From the NCBI GenBank assembly GCA_030636885.1, contig DAOVVY010000001.1, positions 1-31,144 on the forward strand: a DNA stretch of 31,144 nt, read 5' to 3'. Position 1 is the first letter of the stretch. Each line of letters begins with the position of its first letter. Below, in pieces: positions 1 to 6,998 of the stretch. The DNA is from Candidatus Nanohaloarchaea archaeon (lineage in GTDB: Archaea; EX4484-52; GLR71). Position numbers and translations under genes: made by a program. Below the pieces are notes generated by a model. The model was not told where the DNA came from, made no database searches, and worked only from the letters and a program-made list of their open reading frames with translations.

Positions 1-60
1 CTCATGTCTATCCTTAATAGTTATAGATTTAGTTTTCATATAGATTATATATATAATAAA

Positions 61-70
61 CTTTATATAT
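61..70 (+). promoter_or_regulatory. Candidate archaeal TATA box
   Basis: CTTTATATAT is a good match to the archaeal TATA consensus. A start about 25 bases downstream would begin transcription near 90-95, just before the hairpin at 100-119. No convincing coding region follows, so a small RNA or remnant transposon transcript is possible. Inference from sequence only. Confidence 0.4.
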
Positions 71-99
71 CTATCTGTCTAAATATAATAAGCATTCAT

Positions 100-119
100 C
101 CCACGATTCAAATCATGGG
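100..119 (-). repeat. Hairpin resembling an IS200/IS605 element end
   Basis: CCCACGATT and AATCATGGG form a 9-bp stem with a two-base loop; on the minus strand the only irregular pair is G-U. The flanking bases (ATTCAT before, CTTTCTG after) resemble ends of IS200/IS605-type elements in archaea. No tnpA or tnpB lies beside it in the window, so it is either the end of an element to the left or a solo remnant. Confidence 0.45.
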
Positions 120-159
120 CTTTCTGCTGGAAATTATGTAACAGAAAAATCGTAGATAG

Positions 160-169
160 TTATATATAC
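160..169 (+). promoter_or_regulatory. TATA box of the 37-codon gene
   Basis: TTATATATAC lies about 50 bases before the ATG at 215. A start 25-28 bases downstream (about 190-195) would leave a short leader containing the AAGGTGATG ribosome-binding site at 201-209. Confidence 0.5.
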
Positions 170-214
170 TACTTATGAATAAATACTACAACACTCCAAA
201 AAGGTGATGCTCTG

Positions 215-328
215 ATGAATAGAGAACAACTGAGAAATATGTACGCAAACGCCATTAATACAGGTAACTGTAAGGATATGGTACGCATCAGAAAGATTTC
301 TGCAATGCATGGCATAAGTCTTTGCTGA
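215..328 (+). CDS. Small hypothetical protein (37 aa)
   Basis: A 37-codon frame begins ATG AAT AGA GAA and ends TGA at 326. It is believable because a strong Shine-Dalgarno (GGTGATG) stands the right distance upstream and a TATA box precedes that. The product begins MNREQLRNMYAN and looks like a single amphipathic helix with two cysteines. No family recognised. It is monocistronic and faces the minus-strand genes that end at 405. Confidence 0.5.
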   Translation: MNREQLRNMYANAINTGNCKDMVRIRKISAMHGISLC

Positions 329-337
329 AGATATATT

Positions 338-392
338 GTAGGGAGTGTTCTCATCAATCTGTTTCTATTGTACTGAAGATTATACTCCCTAC
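338..392. terminator. Stem-loop between convergent genes
   Basis: GTAGGGAGT (338-346) and ACTCCCTAC (384-392) are perfect 9-base inverted repeats with a 37-base loop. They lie between the stop of the plus-strand gene at 328 and the end of the minus-strand operon at 405, where a bidirectional terminator would be expected. There is no strong T-tract, so the role is inferred from position. Confidence 0.4.
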
Positions 393-404
393 TTTAAGTA
401 CCTC

Positions 405-599
405 TCAAGGTGCTTTCCTGCCGAACTTGTCGTGGTTAGGTACATCCCAAACATCATCAGCCCTCAATTTCCTTAACTTCTTTGTGCATCGCTTCTGGTC
501 TTTCTTATTTTTCAGTTCCATAGTCTGAGAACCATCACGAACTTTATCCTCACTCTTTTCATGCGGAAAACATCTATTCCTACGCTTGGTATTACTCAT
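405..599 (-). CDS. Small charged hypothetical protein (64 aa)
   Basis: Highly charged protein, rich in Lys/Arg in both halves (MSNTKRRNRCFP..., KNKKDQKRCTKKLRKLR). Its ATG overlaps the last codons of the upstream gene (stop at 592-594), so translation is probably coupled. No domain recognised; the composition suggests nucleic-acid binding or disorder. Last gene of the 3974-to-405 minus-strand operon. Confidence 0.55.
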   Translation of the reverse strand: MSNTKRRNRCFPHEKSEDKVRDGSQTMELKNKKDQKRCTKKLRKLRADDVWDVPNHDKFGRKAP

Positions 600-849
600 T
601 ATTAATCTTTTCTCTTTCCTCTTTAAGTTGTTCTAAAGCAGTATTCCAATTTACTTCACAATTACAATTATAATGCTTAATATCAGAAATCAATTCTTCA
701 ATAACTTGTTTTTGATACCGTTCATCCATACCCTTATAATATTGGATCTGATGATTGATGATACCGATCCTATCTTGTATTTTCTTTGCATCAACTATCT
801 TTTCTTCTAAGACTCTGTGCAACCATTCAATGGTTAACTTTTCGTTCAT
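592..849 (-). CDS. Hypothetical helical protein (85 aa)
   Basis: Starts MNEKLTIEWLHRVLEEK; predicted helical throughout, with a CNCEV motif near residue 62. A GAGGT ribosome-binding site stands about 13 bases before the ATG. A TATA-like ATATAAAA at 963-970 upstream on this strand could give it its own promoter. Overlaps the following gene by 8 bases. No family recognised. Confidence 0.6.
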   Translation of the reverse strand: MNEKLTIEWLHRVLEEKIVDAKKIQDRIGIINHQIQYYKGMDERYQKQVIEELISDIKHYNCNCEVNWNTALEQLKEEREKINNE

Positions 850-867
850 ATTTTGAAAACCTCTTAT

Positions 868-882
868 AATTCAAATTGAATT
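868..882. repeat. 15-base palindrome in the 850-988 gap
   Basis: AATTCAAATTGAATT is a perfect palindrome around a central A, followed by a weaker CGGC/GCCG inverted repeat at 884-901. Both lie in a 139-base non-coding gap upstream of the gene starting at 849. They could be an operator or a messenger-processing site. Otherwise the gap holds only a 15-codon frame without a ribosome-binding site. Confidence 0.35.
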
Positions 883-988
883 TCGGCGACGAATATTGCC
901 GAGTTACACAGCTCTAAGACTTTACGCACTTATGCACATAATAGTGTTGCACCTTAGCCATTTTATATTCGCCAGTGCCGTTCAATCA

Positions 989-1177
989 TTATTTGCCGAA
1001 CAATCTATCCCAAAAACTTGATTTTCTCTTTTTAATAGATTTTCTTTTTATTATCTTAATAGTATAATATCCTTTGATAATAGGATCATAATATACTATT
1101 CCACCTTTTTTCCTGTGTTTTTCAATTTCCTTTCGTGTAGTGTAATACTTCCGACCAGCAACTATTTTCTCGACCAT
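989..1177 (-). CDS. Small basic hypothetical protein (62 aa)
   Basis: Lys/Arg/Tyr-rich protein beginning MVEKIVAGRKYYTTRKEIEK and ending SFWDRLFGK. The start lies two bases after the stop of the upstream gene, in the usual AATTGATATG context. The hydrophobic end with a basic tract before it could touch the membrane. No family recognised. Confidence 0.6.
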   Translation of the reverse strand: MVEKIVAGRKYYTTRKEIEKHRKKGGIVYYDPIIKGYYTIKIIKRKSIKKRKSSFWDRLFGK

Positions 1178-1178
1178 A

Positions 1179-1532
1179 TCAATTTCCCCTTTTCAGAACA
1201 GTATAACCATCTTTCTCATACAGTTCAAAATCCACAATTGTCTCATTTTGAATCTCATAATCAATGTTTTTTGAGTATAACCAATACAAGAATAATACAT
1301 CGGGTGAATCAATCGTGTTTATACGCCCAAGAATATCATTATTGTTTGTCAATATTACCAAATTTACCATAGTCAAATCAGCAACTTTCAAATCATTCGT
1401 ATCGAGTCCATCAATAGTATCATCAAATAACTTATTCAACGCCTGAATATTATAACTTTCACATTTAGTGAACCTACTTACCTCTATCAATAGTTTCAGT
1501 TTCTTTACGACAATATAATTCGACCAACCCAT
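1179..1532 (-). CDS. Hypothetical protein (117 aa)
   Basis: Begins MGWSNYIVVKKLKLL behind AAGGTG. Mixed alpha/beta pattern with an acidic middle (DDTIDGLDTNDLKVADL) and an aromatic end. No signal peptide or membrane segment. Followed two bases later by the next gene, so co-transcribed. No family recognised. Confidence 0.65.
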   Translation of the reverse strand: MGWSNYIVVKKLKLLIEVSRFTKCESYNIQALNKLFDDTIDGLDTNDLKVADLTMVNLVILTNNNDILGRINTIDSPDVLFLYWLYSKNIDYEIQNETIVDFELYEKDGYTVLKRGN

Positions 1533-1538
1533 AGCAAT

Positions 1539-1739
1539 CTACACCTTACTACCGATAACAAAACCAGCAATATTATCCATTTTAAGTTCCATCTCACGAT
1601 ATTCTTTTTTAGTCAAATTAGTACATCTATACATAACTTTCATAAGTTCTGCTAAACATTCCTTGACATCATCCTCACGATATACATCACCATAATATTC
1701 AGACAGTTGTATGTGGTCTTTTAGACAGAATCGTTTCAT
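1539..1739 (-). CDS. Hypothetical protein (66 aa)
   Basis: Starts at ATG 1739 (MKRFCLKDHIQLSEYYGD); a GTG nine bases upstream is in frame, but GTGAT there is better read as the ribosome-binding site. Helical, with two cysteines and no membrane segment. The upstream gene's stop (1745-1747) lies inside this Shine-Dalgarno, which implies coupled translation. Confidence 0.6.
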   Translation of the reverse strand: MKRFCLKDHIQLSEYYGDVYREDDVKECLAELMKVMYRCTNLTKKEYREMELKMDNIAGFVIGSKV

Positions 1740-1744
1740 AGCAA

Positions 1745-2194
1745 TCACTTCAATTCATACAGCAATTTACTCTGTTCTTTTTGTAGTGGATTGATCTTAT
1801 CTTGAATTGCCTTTACAGCATTGAAAATCTTTGAATTATATTCATTGACCTCATAAAAAATAGGTATATTAGATAATTCTATTATTTTATCACCAATCTT
1901 TTCTTTAGTTGTATCTTCAAGAATTCTGAATTTGCTTGTTCCAGTAACATTATTGACAGATATTAAGTGTATCTTAGACATTATATTTTCAAATGGTAAA
2001 TCAATATAAACAACTTTGTCTATCAATTCACCTTTTGATGCATCAATTTTGTCTTGTACTTTCTTTATATCAGTATTTTCAATACAAATGTCAGGTTCAC
2101 AAGTCACAAAGACTTTATTAGATACATCATAGTATACATTTACACCTTTGTACTTCTCTATTAAAATTTTATTATCTTTTTTATCTTTTACCAT
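1745..2194 (-). CDS. Hypothetical protein (149 aa)
   Basis: Begins MVKDKKDNKILIEKYKGVNV. An N-terminal beta-rich half (VYYDVSNKVFVTCEPDI) is followed by a helical end rich in Gln/Lys (IQDKINPLQKEQSKLLYELK). Start chosen at the ATG behind AAGTGATTGCT. The frame is open and the composition is protein-like, but I recognise no family. Part of the 3974-to-405 operon. Confidence 0.65.
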   Translation of the reverse strand: MVKDKKDNKILIEKYKGVNVYYDVSNKVFVTCEPDICIENTDIKKVQDKIDASKGELIDKVVYIDLPFENIMSKIHLISVNNVTGTSKFRILEDTTKEKIGDKIIELSNIPIFYEVNEYNSKIFNAVKAIQDKINPLQKEQSKLLYELK

Positions 2195-2199
2195 AGCAA

Positions 2200-2634
2200 T
2201 CACTTCTTATTTTCAAACTTCTTCTTCAAATGAAGATATGTCTTAGCTTCGGATTTTAGTTGTTCCTCATCAGCATTTCGATTGTATTCTTCTTGTTCTG
2301 TTAATCTTTTATTTAATTCTTCATCAGTCTCTAATCGACCTAAAATAATAGTATAATATTTATCTATATTCCCACAATAAGAATTCAACCAATCACAATC
2401 AGCTTCAACAAAGATATCAGTATATTTACCCTTTAATTTCGTTTCAACAAAATGTTTGATTTTCTGTAGCTGTGAAATCAATTCATTAATTTCCACAGAA
2501 TGACTTGCTGTAGTTCTAAAATCATTGAGCAATAATTCAAAATCTTTCTTGACTTTTCCTTTGAACAATCCGAATTTTATGTTTTCTCTTATTATTCGTC
2601 TTGTTCTTAGTTCAATTAATTTTTTGTCTTTCAT
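2200..2634 (-). CDS. Hypothetical helical protein (144 aa)
   Basis: Begins MKDKKLIELRTRRIIRENIK. Long charged helices, ending in a Glu/Lys-rich segment likely to form a coiled coil (LNKRLTEQEEYNR...LKKKFENKK). Start at the ATG behind GAAGTGATTGTT. No membrane segment or known motif. Lies between a two-helix membrane protein and the 149-residue protein. Confidence 0.65.
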   Translation of the reverse strand: MKDKKLIELRTRRIIRENIKFGLFKGKVKKDFELLLNDFRTTASHSVEINELISQLQKIKHFVETKLKGKYTDIFVEADCDWLNSYCGNIDKYYTIILGRLETDEELNKRLTEQEEYNRNADEEQLKSEAKTYLHLKKKFENKK

Positions 2635-2639
2635 AACAA

Positions 2640-2882
2640 TCACTTCTTATCTTTAATCTCAAAAAATAACCATCCAACAAGCAAAGATGCAATAAAAACA
2701 ATCCAAGCAGTAGGATTATAATCTACGAAAAGAAATTTTAAAGGTTGTGTCAACCATAATACTGCGGTAAGATCTAAATTCCATAGTTGAGACCAAAATA
2801 TAATAGGTGTTACAAAAAAATAAATCAGAACCCCCATAAGTGATTTAAGTAGGAAGTTTTTAATATCTGTTTGGCTTAGCAT
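2640..2882 (-). CDS. Small two-pass membrane protein (80 aa)
   Basis: Two hydrophobic segments, about residues 13-31 (LKSLMGVLIYFFVTPIIFW) and 57-73 (TAWIVFIASLLVGWLFF), joined by a Trp-rich loop; ends KDKK, so both ends are probably cytoplasmic. A GTGATG ribosome-binding site precedes the ATG. The second gene of the operon, directly behind the winged-helix gene. Holin-like size, but no specific family recognised. Confidence 0.6.
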   Translation of the reverse strand: MLSQTDIKNFLLKSLMGVLIYFFVTPIIFWSQLWNLDLTAVLWLTQPLKFLFVDYNPTAWIVFIASLLVGWLFFEIKDKK

Positions 2883-2909
2883 CTTTCATCACATAAGTAT
2901 TGCACATAA

Positions 2910-3974
2910 CTACCTTTTATAGTTATCCTTTACGAAATCTTTCAACTCAGTCATAGTCTGGCTTAATTCTTTCAATGTTTGAGTAGTGGTCTTCTGGATA
3001 TCAACATGGGCAACCATCTGACTACCGAAATATCCTAACTGACGGGCATTCTCGCTTATCATCTGTAAAGTCTGTTCAGAAGTCAAAGGAACACGATTAT
3101 AAGAATTCATTATATCTTGCATTCCAATACTCTCTTCCTTGTTAGTATCAACCCGTACACATTCCAATTCGTTGAAATTGAAACTGTCATCAATAATCAA
3201 CCACAAACCATTATCATCATACACTTTCAGACCCATCTTATTCTTATTATATACCTTAGCTAAAGCGTTCTTTATCAAAGCATAGTGACTCTGGGTAGGT
3301 CGGAAATGATATTTGCCGTAAATCTTCAAGGAAAAACCTAATATCCTCTCAACCTCTTTAATCTTCTGTTTCATTACAAATACAGCTTTTGCATGGATCA
3401 TATAAGGATTTTCGTGGAATAATGAATAATCCCTACTAAATATGATATTGACACTCTTTGTTGTCAATTGGATAGTGAAATCATCGGAAATGTGGAACTG
3501 TTCGCCCAACCAATTATGACCTATATCAATTATCTTGATTTTCTTTGATTCCAATATTTTTCGCTTGGATTTCCATTTCGCATTAGAAGGAATATCAACC
3601 TTGAATCTATAGCCATGACCACGATTTGTATTAGGTGGAAGTTCAGCCATATTCAGGGGTAGCTGTAACCTTGATTTGAACTTGTCCGCTTGGTATGACT
3701 TTCCAATTTGAACTTGTCCGCTTGGTGTGACTTTTTGCGGTTGATATGTCTTTACTGAATAAATCTCCATTGCAGACCCATAAGATAGGTTCTTATTGAC
3801 TTCCCACACACCGACATCTAAATGCTCTACAAGTCCTGCTGAGTTTAGTTTTTTTAAATGATAAGAAAGAACAGACATAGATTTGAGTTTTAATTTCTTT
3901 TTGATCTGAACAGGCGTTAAACCACATTTAAGTAACTTAAAAGTCGTATGATTCAAATTCTTGTGTTCAGCCAT
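2910..3974 (-). CDS. Winged-helix DNA-binding protein (354 aa)
   Basis: Residues about 8-60 form an ArsR/Lrp-like winged helix (LLKCGLTPVQIKKKLKLK, then SVLSYHLKKLNSAGLVEH as recognition helix and wing). Residues 100-270 are a mixed alpha/beta domain of unknown function. The end (residues 300-354) is a helical tail with a predicted coiled coil (TLKELSQTMTELKDFV). wHTH proteins with a long unknown middle and a helical tail occur on uncultivated archaeal mobile elements; that is my recollection, not a search. First gene of the minus-strand early cluster, with a leaderless promoter 20-30 bases upstream, back-to-back with the plus-strand operon. Likely controls one or both promoters; a replication-initiation role cannot be excluded. 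Confidence 0.75.
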   Translation of the reverse strand: MAEHKNLNHTTFKLLKCGLTPVQIKKKLKLKSMSVLSYHLKKLNSAGLVEHLDVGVWEVNKNLSYGSAMEIYSVKTYQPQKVTPSGQVQIGKSYQADKFKSRLQLPLNMAELPPNTNRGHGYRFKVDIPSNAKWKSKRKILESKKIKIIDIGHNWLGEQFHISDDFTIQLTTKSVNIIFSRDYSLFHENPYMIHAKAVFVMKQKIKEVERILGFSLKIYGKYHFRPTQSHYALIKNALAKVYNKNKMGLKVYDDNGLWLIIDDSFNFNELECVRVDTNKEESIGMQDIMNSYNRVPLTSEQTLQMISENARQLGYFGSQMVAHVDIQKTTTQTLKELSQTMTELKDFVKDNYKR

Positions 3975-3995
3975 ATACTATAATTATTTGAACCT

Positions 3996-4004
3996 GTATT
4001 TATA
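3996..4004 (-). promoter_or_regulatory. TATA box, minus-strand early operon
   Basis: Read on the minus strand this is TATAAATAC, centred about 26 bases before the ATG at 3974, so the transcript should be leaderless. It faces away from the plus-strand TATA box at 4041; the two cores are about 40 bases apart. Confidence 0.6.
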
Positions 4005-4040
4005 TGTATCTTTGATTATCAATACTGATTTGTATAATTA

Positions 4041-4050
4041 AATATATATA
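4041..4050 (+). promoter_or_regulatory. TATA box, plus-strand operon
   Basis: AATATATATA is centred about 27 bases before the ATG at 4073, and there is no Shine-Dalgarno before that ATG. Both facts fit a leaderless first gene. The downstream genes do carry ribosome-binding sites. Confidence 0.6.
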
Positions 4051-4072
4051 CTCCCACCAACATATCATATTT

Positions 4073-4336
4073 ATGAAAACATACAGATTGATGTTCACAA
4101 TACCTACAGATATATTTGTGGCATTATATAAAAATAAAGAAGAAAACATGACGATAACAGACATAACTAAGTCAGTTAATTGTACTTTCAGTTACGCACA
4201 TAATATAATACAGTATTTTCAACTGAGAGGATGGGTTAAACTGGTTAAATCTGGTAGAATCGTTAATTGTTCGCTTACATCAAAAGGAAAAAGAATTGCG
4301 GATCTTGTTGTTATGTTGAAAAAGATATGTGATTAA
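4073..4336 (+). CDS. Winged-helix transcription regulator (87 aa)
   Basis: Compact winged-helix domain: helix 1 (IPTDIFVALYKNKEENMT), helix-turn-helix (ITDITKSVNCTFSYAHNIIQ), wing (LVKSGRIVNCSLTSKGKRIA). The LTSKG(K/R) segment is typical of MarR-like and related archaeal wHTH proteins. First gene of the plus-strand operon and apparently leaderless. Followed at once by a second wHTH gene, so the pair may act together on the divergent promoter region. Confidence 0.75.
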   Translation: MKTYRLMFTIPTDIFVALYKNKEENMTITDITKSVNCTFSYAHNIIQYFQLRGWVKLVKSGRIVNCSLTSKGKRIADLVVMLKKICD

Positions 4337-4337
4337 T

Positions 4338-4565
4338 ATGGAATATAGTCAAATTGAAAGAGAAATTATCTATGAACTCGAACATGAGAAAGAAGGATTG
4401 TCAACATATATGTTAGCAAAAAAGACAGGAATTAGATGGGGTACAATTATAACTCATTGTTACAAATTAGAAAGTCAGGGATTGGTTAAATCACAAAGAT
4501 TGAGTCAAAGAATCGGTGCAAAAACAAAGATACTGTGGAAATTAGTGGAAAAAAAGGTAGAATGA
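4338..4565 (+). CDS. Second winged-helix regulator (75 aa)
   Basis: Begins MEYSQIEREIIYELEHEKEG; helix-turn-helix in LSTYMLAKKTGIRWGTIITH with recognition helix and wing following (YKLESQGLVKSQRL...KILWKL). One base separates it from the previous stop, and GTGAT in the end of that gene serves as ribosome-binding site. Probably a DNA-binding partner or paralogue of the preceding gene. Confidence 0.7.
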   Translation: MEYSQIEREIIYELEHEKEGLSTYMLAKKTGIRWGTIITHCYKLESQGLVKSQRLSQRIGAKTKILWKLVEKKVE

Positions 4566-4566
4566 G

Positions 4567-4647
4567 ATGGAAGATGAAAAATTCGTAAGATGGGCTAAAG
4601 AGGTAGCGGAACAGGAAAGGATATATTTACCTGTATTATACACTTGA
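4567..4647 (+). CDS. Tiny hypothetical protein (26 aa)
   Basis: Frame MEDEKFVRWAKEVAEQERIY... of 26 codons, one base after the previous stop, with AAAGGTAG upstream. Amphipathic helix. Accepted because it fills the gap between two real genes in the same overlapping-start style; no independent support. Confidence 0.4.
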   Translation: MEDEKFVRWAKEVAEQERIYLPVLYT

Positions 4648-4662
4648 ACGAGGTAATGGAAT

Positions 4663-4851
4663 ATGGATAGAGAACGGATGTATAAAATTATTGACAAAGA
4701 ATATGAATTTCTGAAAGATACTGATATTGGTAGAAAGAAAGCTAAGCTTATGAACAAAATAATAGATTTCATGGGGGTTAACAATATATCTCTAAGGTAT
4801 TTAACAAACCATATTAGAGATAAAAAGATTGTTGGAGTGGGTGAGGATTGA
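4663..4851 (+). CDS. Hypothetical helical protein (62 aa)
   Basis: Begins MDRERMYKIIDKEYEFLKDT behind GAGGT. Two or three charged helices, ending DKKIVGVGED. No membrane segment and no known motif. Followed after five bases by a secreted-type protein. Confidence 0.55.
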   Translation: MDRERMYKIIDKEYEFLKDTDIGRKKAKLMNKIIDFMGVNNISLRYLTNHIRDKKIVGVGED

Positions 4852-4856
4852 TTGAG

Positions 4857-5282
4857 ATGGAAATAAAAAAAATGATTATACTGTTTGCATTAGCTATATT
4901 AGTATTGATTAACATACCATACTTTGTTGTAGCTGATAATCCATACATAAATGTCGGAAATACAGATAGAAAAGTGTTGTTCATAGCGGAGGATATATCA
5001 ATTGGTACAGTAGTCAATATATCTATTATAGAAGATAATCCTGTTGTAGATGCGAGATTTAGTCTGATTTCACCTGAAGGATTACAGATTATCAATAACA
5101 TCCAATCAAATATTAATTATACTGTATCTATTGATACTGTTGGTAGTTACTATCTTGATATAACACCACACAATATTTATGATTTCTATGGAAGAGTAGA
5201 AGTATATTCTCCTGATGATAGTCTTATCATATCACCTATTGAAAAAGAAAGTTTGATGAATATTATAATGAGAAAAATGTGA
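4857..5282 (+). CDS. Exported or membrane-anchored beta protein (141 aa)
   Basis: N-terminal hydrophobic segment (residues 5-24, MIILFALAILVLINIPYFVV) ending near VADN, which could be a signal peptide or an anchor. The rest is beta-rich (VVDARFSLISPEGLQIINN, YTVSIDTVGSYYLDI) and resembles an Ig-like sandwich. Start set at the ATG behind GGATTGATTGAG. First of three consecutive small exported proteins; binding role unknown. Confidence 0.65.
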   Translation: MEIKKMIILFALAILVLINIPYFVVADNPYINVGNTDRKVLFIAEDISIGTVVNISIIEDNPVVDARFSLISPEGLQIINNIQSNINYTVSIDTVGSYYLDITPHNIYDFYGRVEVYSPDDSLIISPIEKESLMNIIMRKM

Positions 5283-5287
5283 TTTAT

Positions 5288-5695
5288 ATGGGAAGAAATA
5301 AACACTATGAACGGTCTGACTTGTGGAAAACATTGATTTTGATATTATTTTCCTGTGCAGTTGGATTATTTGTAATGGTAACAGTAGTGACAATTGTTGA
5401 ACATATTAACATCGATAAAACTGATGAAGATTACTTACATTCTAAAAATGTAGAAAGATGTACTGAGAAATTTGATATTTTTAACCATACAGATCTTGAT
5501 GTGTGTGCTACTATTGTTTGTTCAGATATGAATATGACTAAATCATATGCACAGAGTTGGTTAGAATTAGAAGTAACTTGTATGACTAAACATAGAGGTA
5601 CTATTGATATTGGTATATGTTCCACTGATATACCCTCATGTAAAGCTATATGTATCAACCGTATAGATATACAAAATTGTCTGCATGAAAGGTGA
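5288..5695 (+). CDS. Single-pass membrane protein, Cys-rich (135 aa)
   Basis: Short cytoplasmic start (MGRNKHYERSDLWK), membrane segment about residues 15-38 (TLILILFSCAVGLFVMVTVV), then an outer domain with eight cysteines in about 80 residues (RCTEKF, VCATIVC, VTCM, ICSTDIPSCKAIC, NCL). The spacing implies disulphides outside the cell. The stop at 5693 overlaps the next gene's GGTGAT. Same design as the next gene, suggesting they work as a pair. Confidence 0.65.
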   Translation: MGRNKHYERSDLWKTLILILFSCAVGLFVMVTVVTIVEHINIDKTDEDYLHSKNVERCTEKFDIFNHTDLDVCATIVCSDMNMTKSYAQSWLELEVTCMTKHRGTIDIGICSTDIPSCKAICINRIDIQNCLHER

Positions 5696-5700
5696 TTGAT

Positions 5701-6159
5701 ATGATGACTACAAAACAAATCCTTATACTTTTTGGGGTTGCATTATGGATATTTACAGGGTTAGTTATTTGGACAGTATCAGAACATATAGACAATGAAA
5801 AAACAGAAGATATTTCTGAACAGTCATTTAATAATATTGTTGAATTTGAAGAATGGGATTATACAGTATATGATACAGTAAAAGATGCTAATTGTCTGTA
5901 TTACTGTTATCACGAAACAAATACTTCTGATTGTGAAAGTGCTTGTAAGATGTATAAAGTGAAACTATACACAGACAGTTATTGCAATGTATCTTGTTCT
6001 GAACATGATAATACTACCTTTAATTATACAATTACTATAGACTCTTCACAGGGAACAATGATTGGTGCATTCCTGATTGATTTTGATTATAATGAGACTA
6101 TAACCTCATGCAATTACAAATGTTATGGTAAATTTGGTGGATATACTTATGGGGATTGA
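5701..6159 (+). CDS. Single-pass membrane protein, Cys-rich (152 aa)
   Basis: Membrane segment about residues 7-27 (ILILFGVALWIFTGLVIW), then an acidic linker and an outer domain with about nine cysteines (NCLYYC, DCESAC, YCNVSC, SCNYKC) and several N-x-S/T sites. Start is one of two adjacent ATGs behind AAGGTGATTGAT. Resembles the preceding gene in layout rather than in obvious sequence. Confidence 0.65.
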   Translation: MMTTKQILILFGVALWIFTGLVIWTVSEHIDNEKTEDISEQSFNNIVEFEEWDYTVYDTVKDANCLYYCYHETNTSDCESACKMYKVKLYTDSYCNVSCSEHDNTTFNYTITIDSSQGTMIGAFLIDFDYNETITSCNYKCYGKFGGYTYGD

Positions 6160-6160
6160 T

Positions 6161-6412
6161 ATGTATAGAAAAATATCTTTTGGAAGAACTATGTTAGTTA
6201 TGCTTATAGTTTCAATTATAATCAATATAGTAAATCCTTTGATAATTCAAAATTTCATAGTATTTAGTCTTTATGGTATATTATTTTGTTTTTCATTATT
6301 ATATGTTGTAGATTTCATAGAATTACTGATACATAATAGGGAAAGAAAACATAGAGATAAGATAATTAAAGAAAAAATAGGTAGGATTAACAATGGAAAT
6401 AAAAACAAGTAG
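6161..6412 (+). CDS. Two-pass membrane protein (83 aa)
   Basis: Hydrophobic segments about residues 10-28 (TMLVMLIVSIIINIVNPLII) and 31-52 (IVFSLYGILFCFSLLYVVDF), followed by a strongly basic cytoplasmic tail (RERKHRDKIIKEKIGR). An upstream in-frame start would overlap the previous gene, so the ATG behind GGGGATTGAT is preferred. Overlaps the next gene by 20 bases. Confidence 0.6.
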   Translation: MYRKISFGRTMLVMLIVSIIINIVNPLIIQNFIVFSLYGILFCFSLLYVVDFIELLIHNRERKHRDKIIKEKIGRINNGNKNK

Positions 6413-6656
6413 TCAAATAGAAGAGCATCTGGATAGCATAGATACACTCGATTCAAAATATGATGATTATTTTGAAGCATATTCAAACGAAAAATGGGTT
6501 AAAGTTGCAGACATTATCAAATGTGTTAAACAGATCAGAATAGAATTACTGAAAAATAGTAAATACAATAATGAAACAACCCTTAATTTAGATATGATAA
6601 ATAAAATAGAAAATACATTAACAAGTAAAAATAATATAAATATACCTCTAAGGTAG
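6393..6656 (+). CDS. Hypothetical helical protein (87 aa)
   Basis: Acidic helical protein beginning MEIKTSSQIEEHLDSIDTLD. Start at 6393 lies inside the previous gene, behind GGTAGGATTAACA. No membrane segment or motif. Soluble partner of the neighbouring membrane proteins is one option. Confidence 0.55.
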   Translation: MEIKTSSQIEEHLDSIDTLDSKYDDYFEAYSNEKWVKVADIIKCVKQIRIELLKNSKYNNETTLNLDMINKIENTLTSKNNINIPLR

Positions 6657-6662
6657 ATCAAT

Positions 6663-6998
6663 ATGGAAAGCAAAAAGATAGAAATGAGAGAAATTGTCAA
6701 TTTTTGCGATGAATATAATTCTGTCGGTTATGGAGAAGCAGAAATTGTCGAGTTAGAAAGTAAATTCATAATCAAGTTATATAACGCAGGATTTTCAGAA
6801 AATGAAGAGATGGATTTAGTTTTTCGACAAAAATATAAAAATAATATTTTCTATGACAGACACCCGATAATTATAGCAGAGTTCAGTAAACTCAATTTGA
6901 TGTTTGGTGTCCATATAGTAGATTATGATGACCTGAAAAATTGGTGTGATTGTTATAAAAGACAGAAAAAATTCATTCATAGGGTGGAAATAAGATGA
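6663..6998 (+). CDS. Hypothetical protein (111 aa)
   Basis: Begins MESKKIEMREIVNFCDEYNS behind AAGGTAGATCAAT. Mixed alpha/beta, with a C-terminal NWCDCYKRQKKFIHR segment. Its last codons overlap the ATG of the transglutaminase-like gene (ATGA), so the two are probably co-translated. No family recognised. Confidence 0.6.
   Translation: MESKKIEMREIVNFCDEYNSVGYGEAEIVELESKFIIKLYNAGFSENEEMDLVFRQKYKNNIFYDRHPIIIAEFSKLNLMFGVHIVDYDDLKNWCDCYKRQKKFIHRVEIR

Noticed and set aside
4..141. 45-codon plus-strand frame through the TATA box and hairpin
   Set aside because: No ribosome-binding site, low-complexity Ile/Tyr-rich product, and it crosses promoter and hairpin signals.
914..961. 15-codon minus-strand frame MAKVQHYYVHKCVKS
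   Set aside because: No ribosome-binding site and no support beyond an ATG.
2910..3974. Replication initiator
   Set aside because: The winged helix fits, but no Rep, primase or helicase motif is visible; kept as a DNA-binding protein of unknown role.
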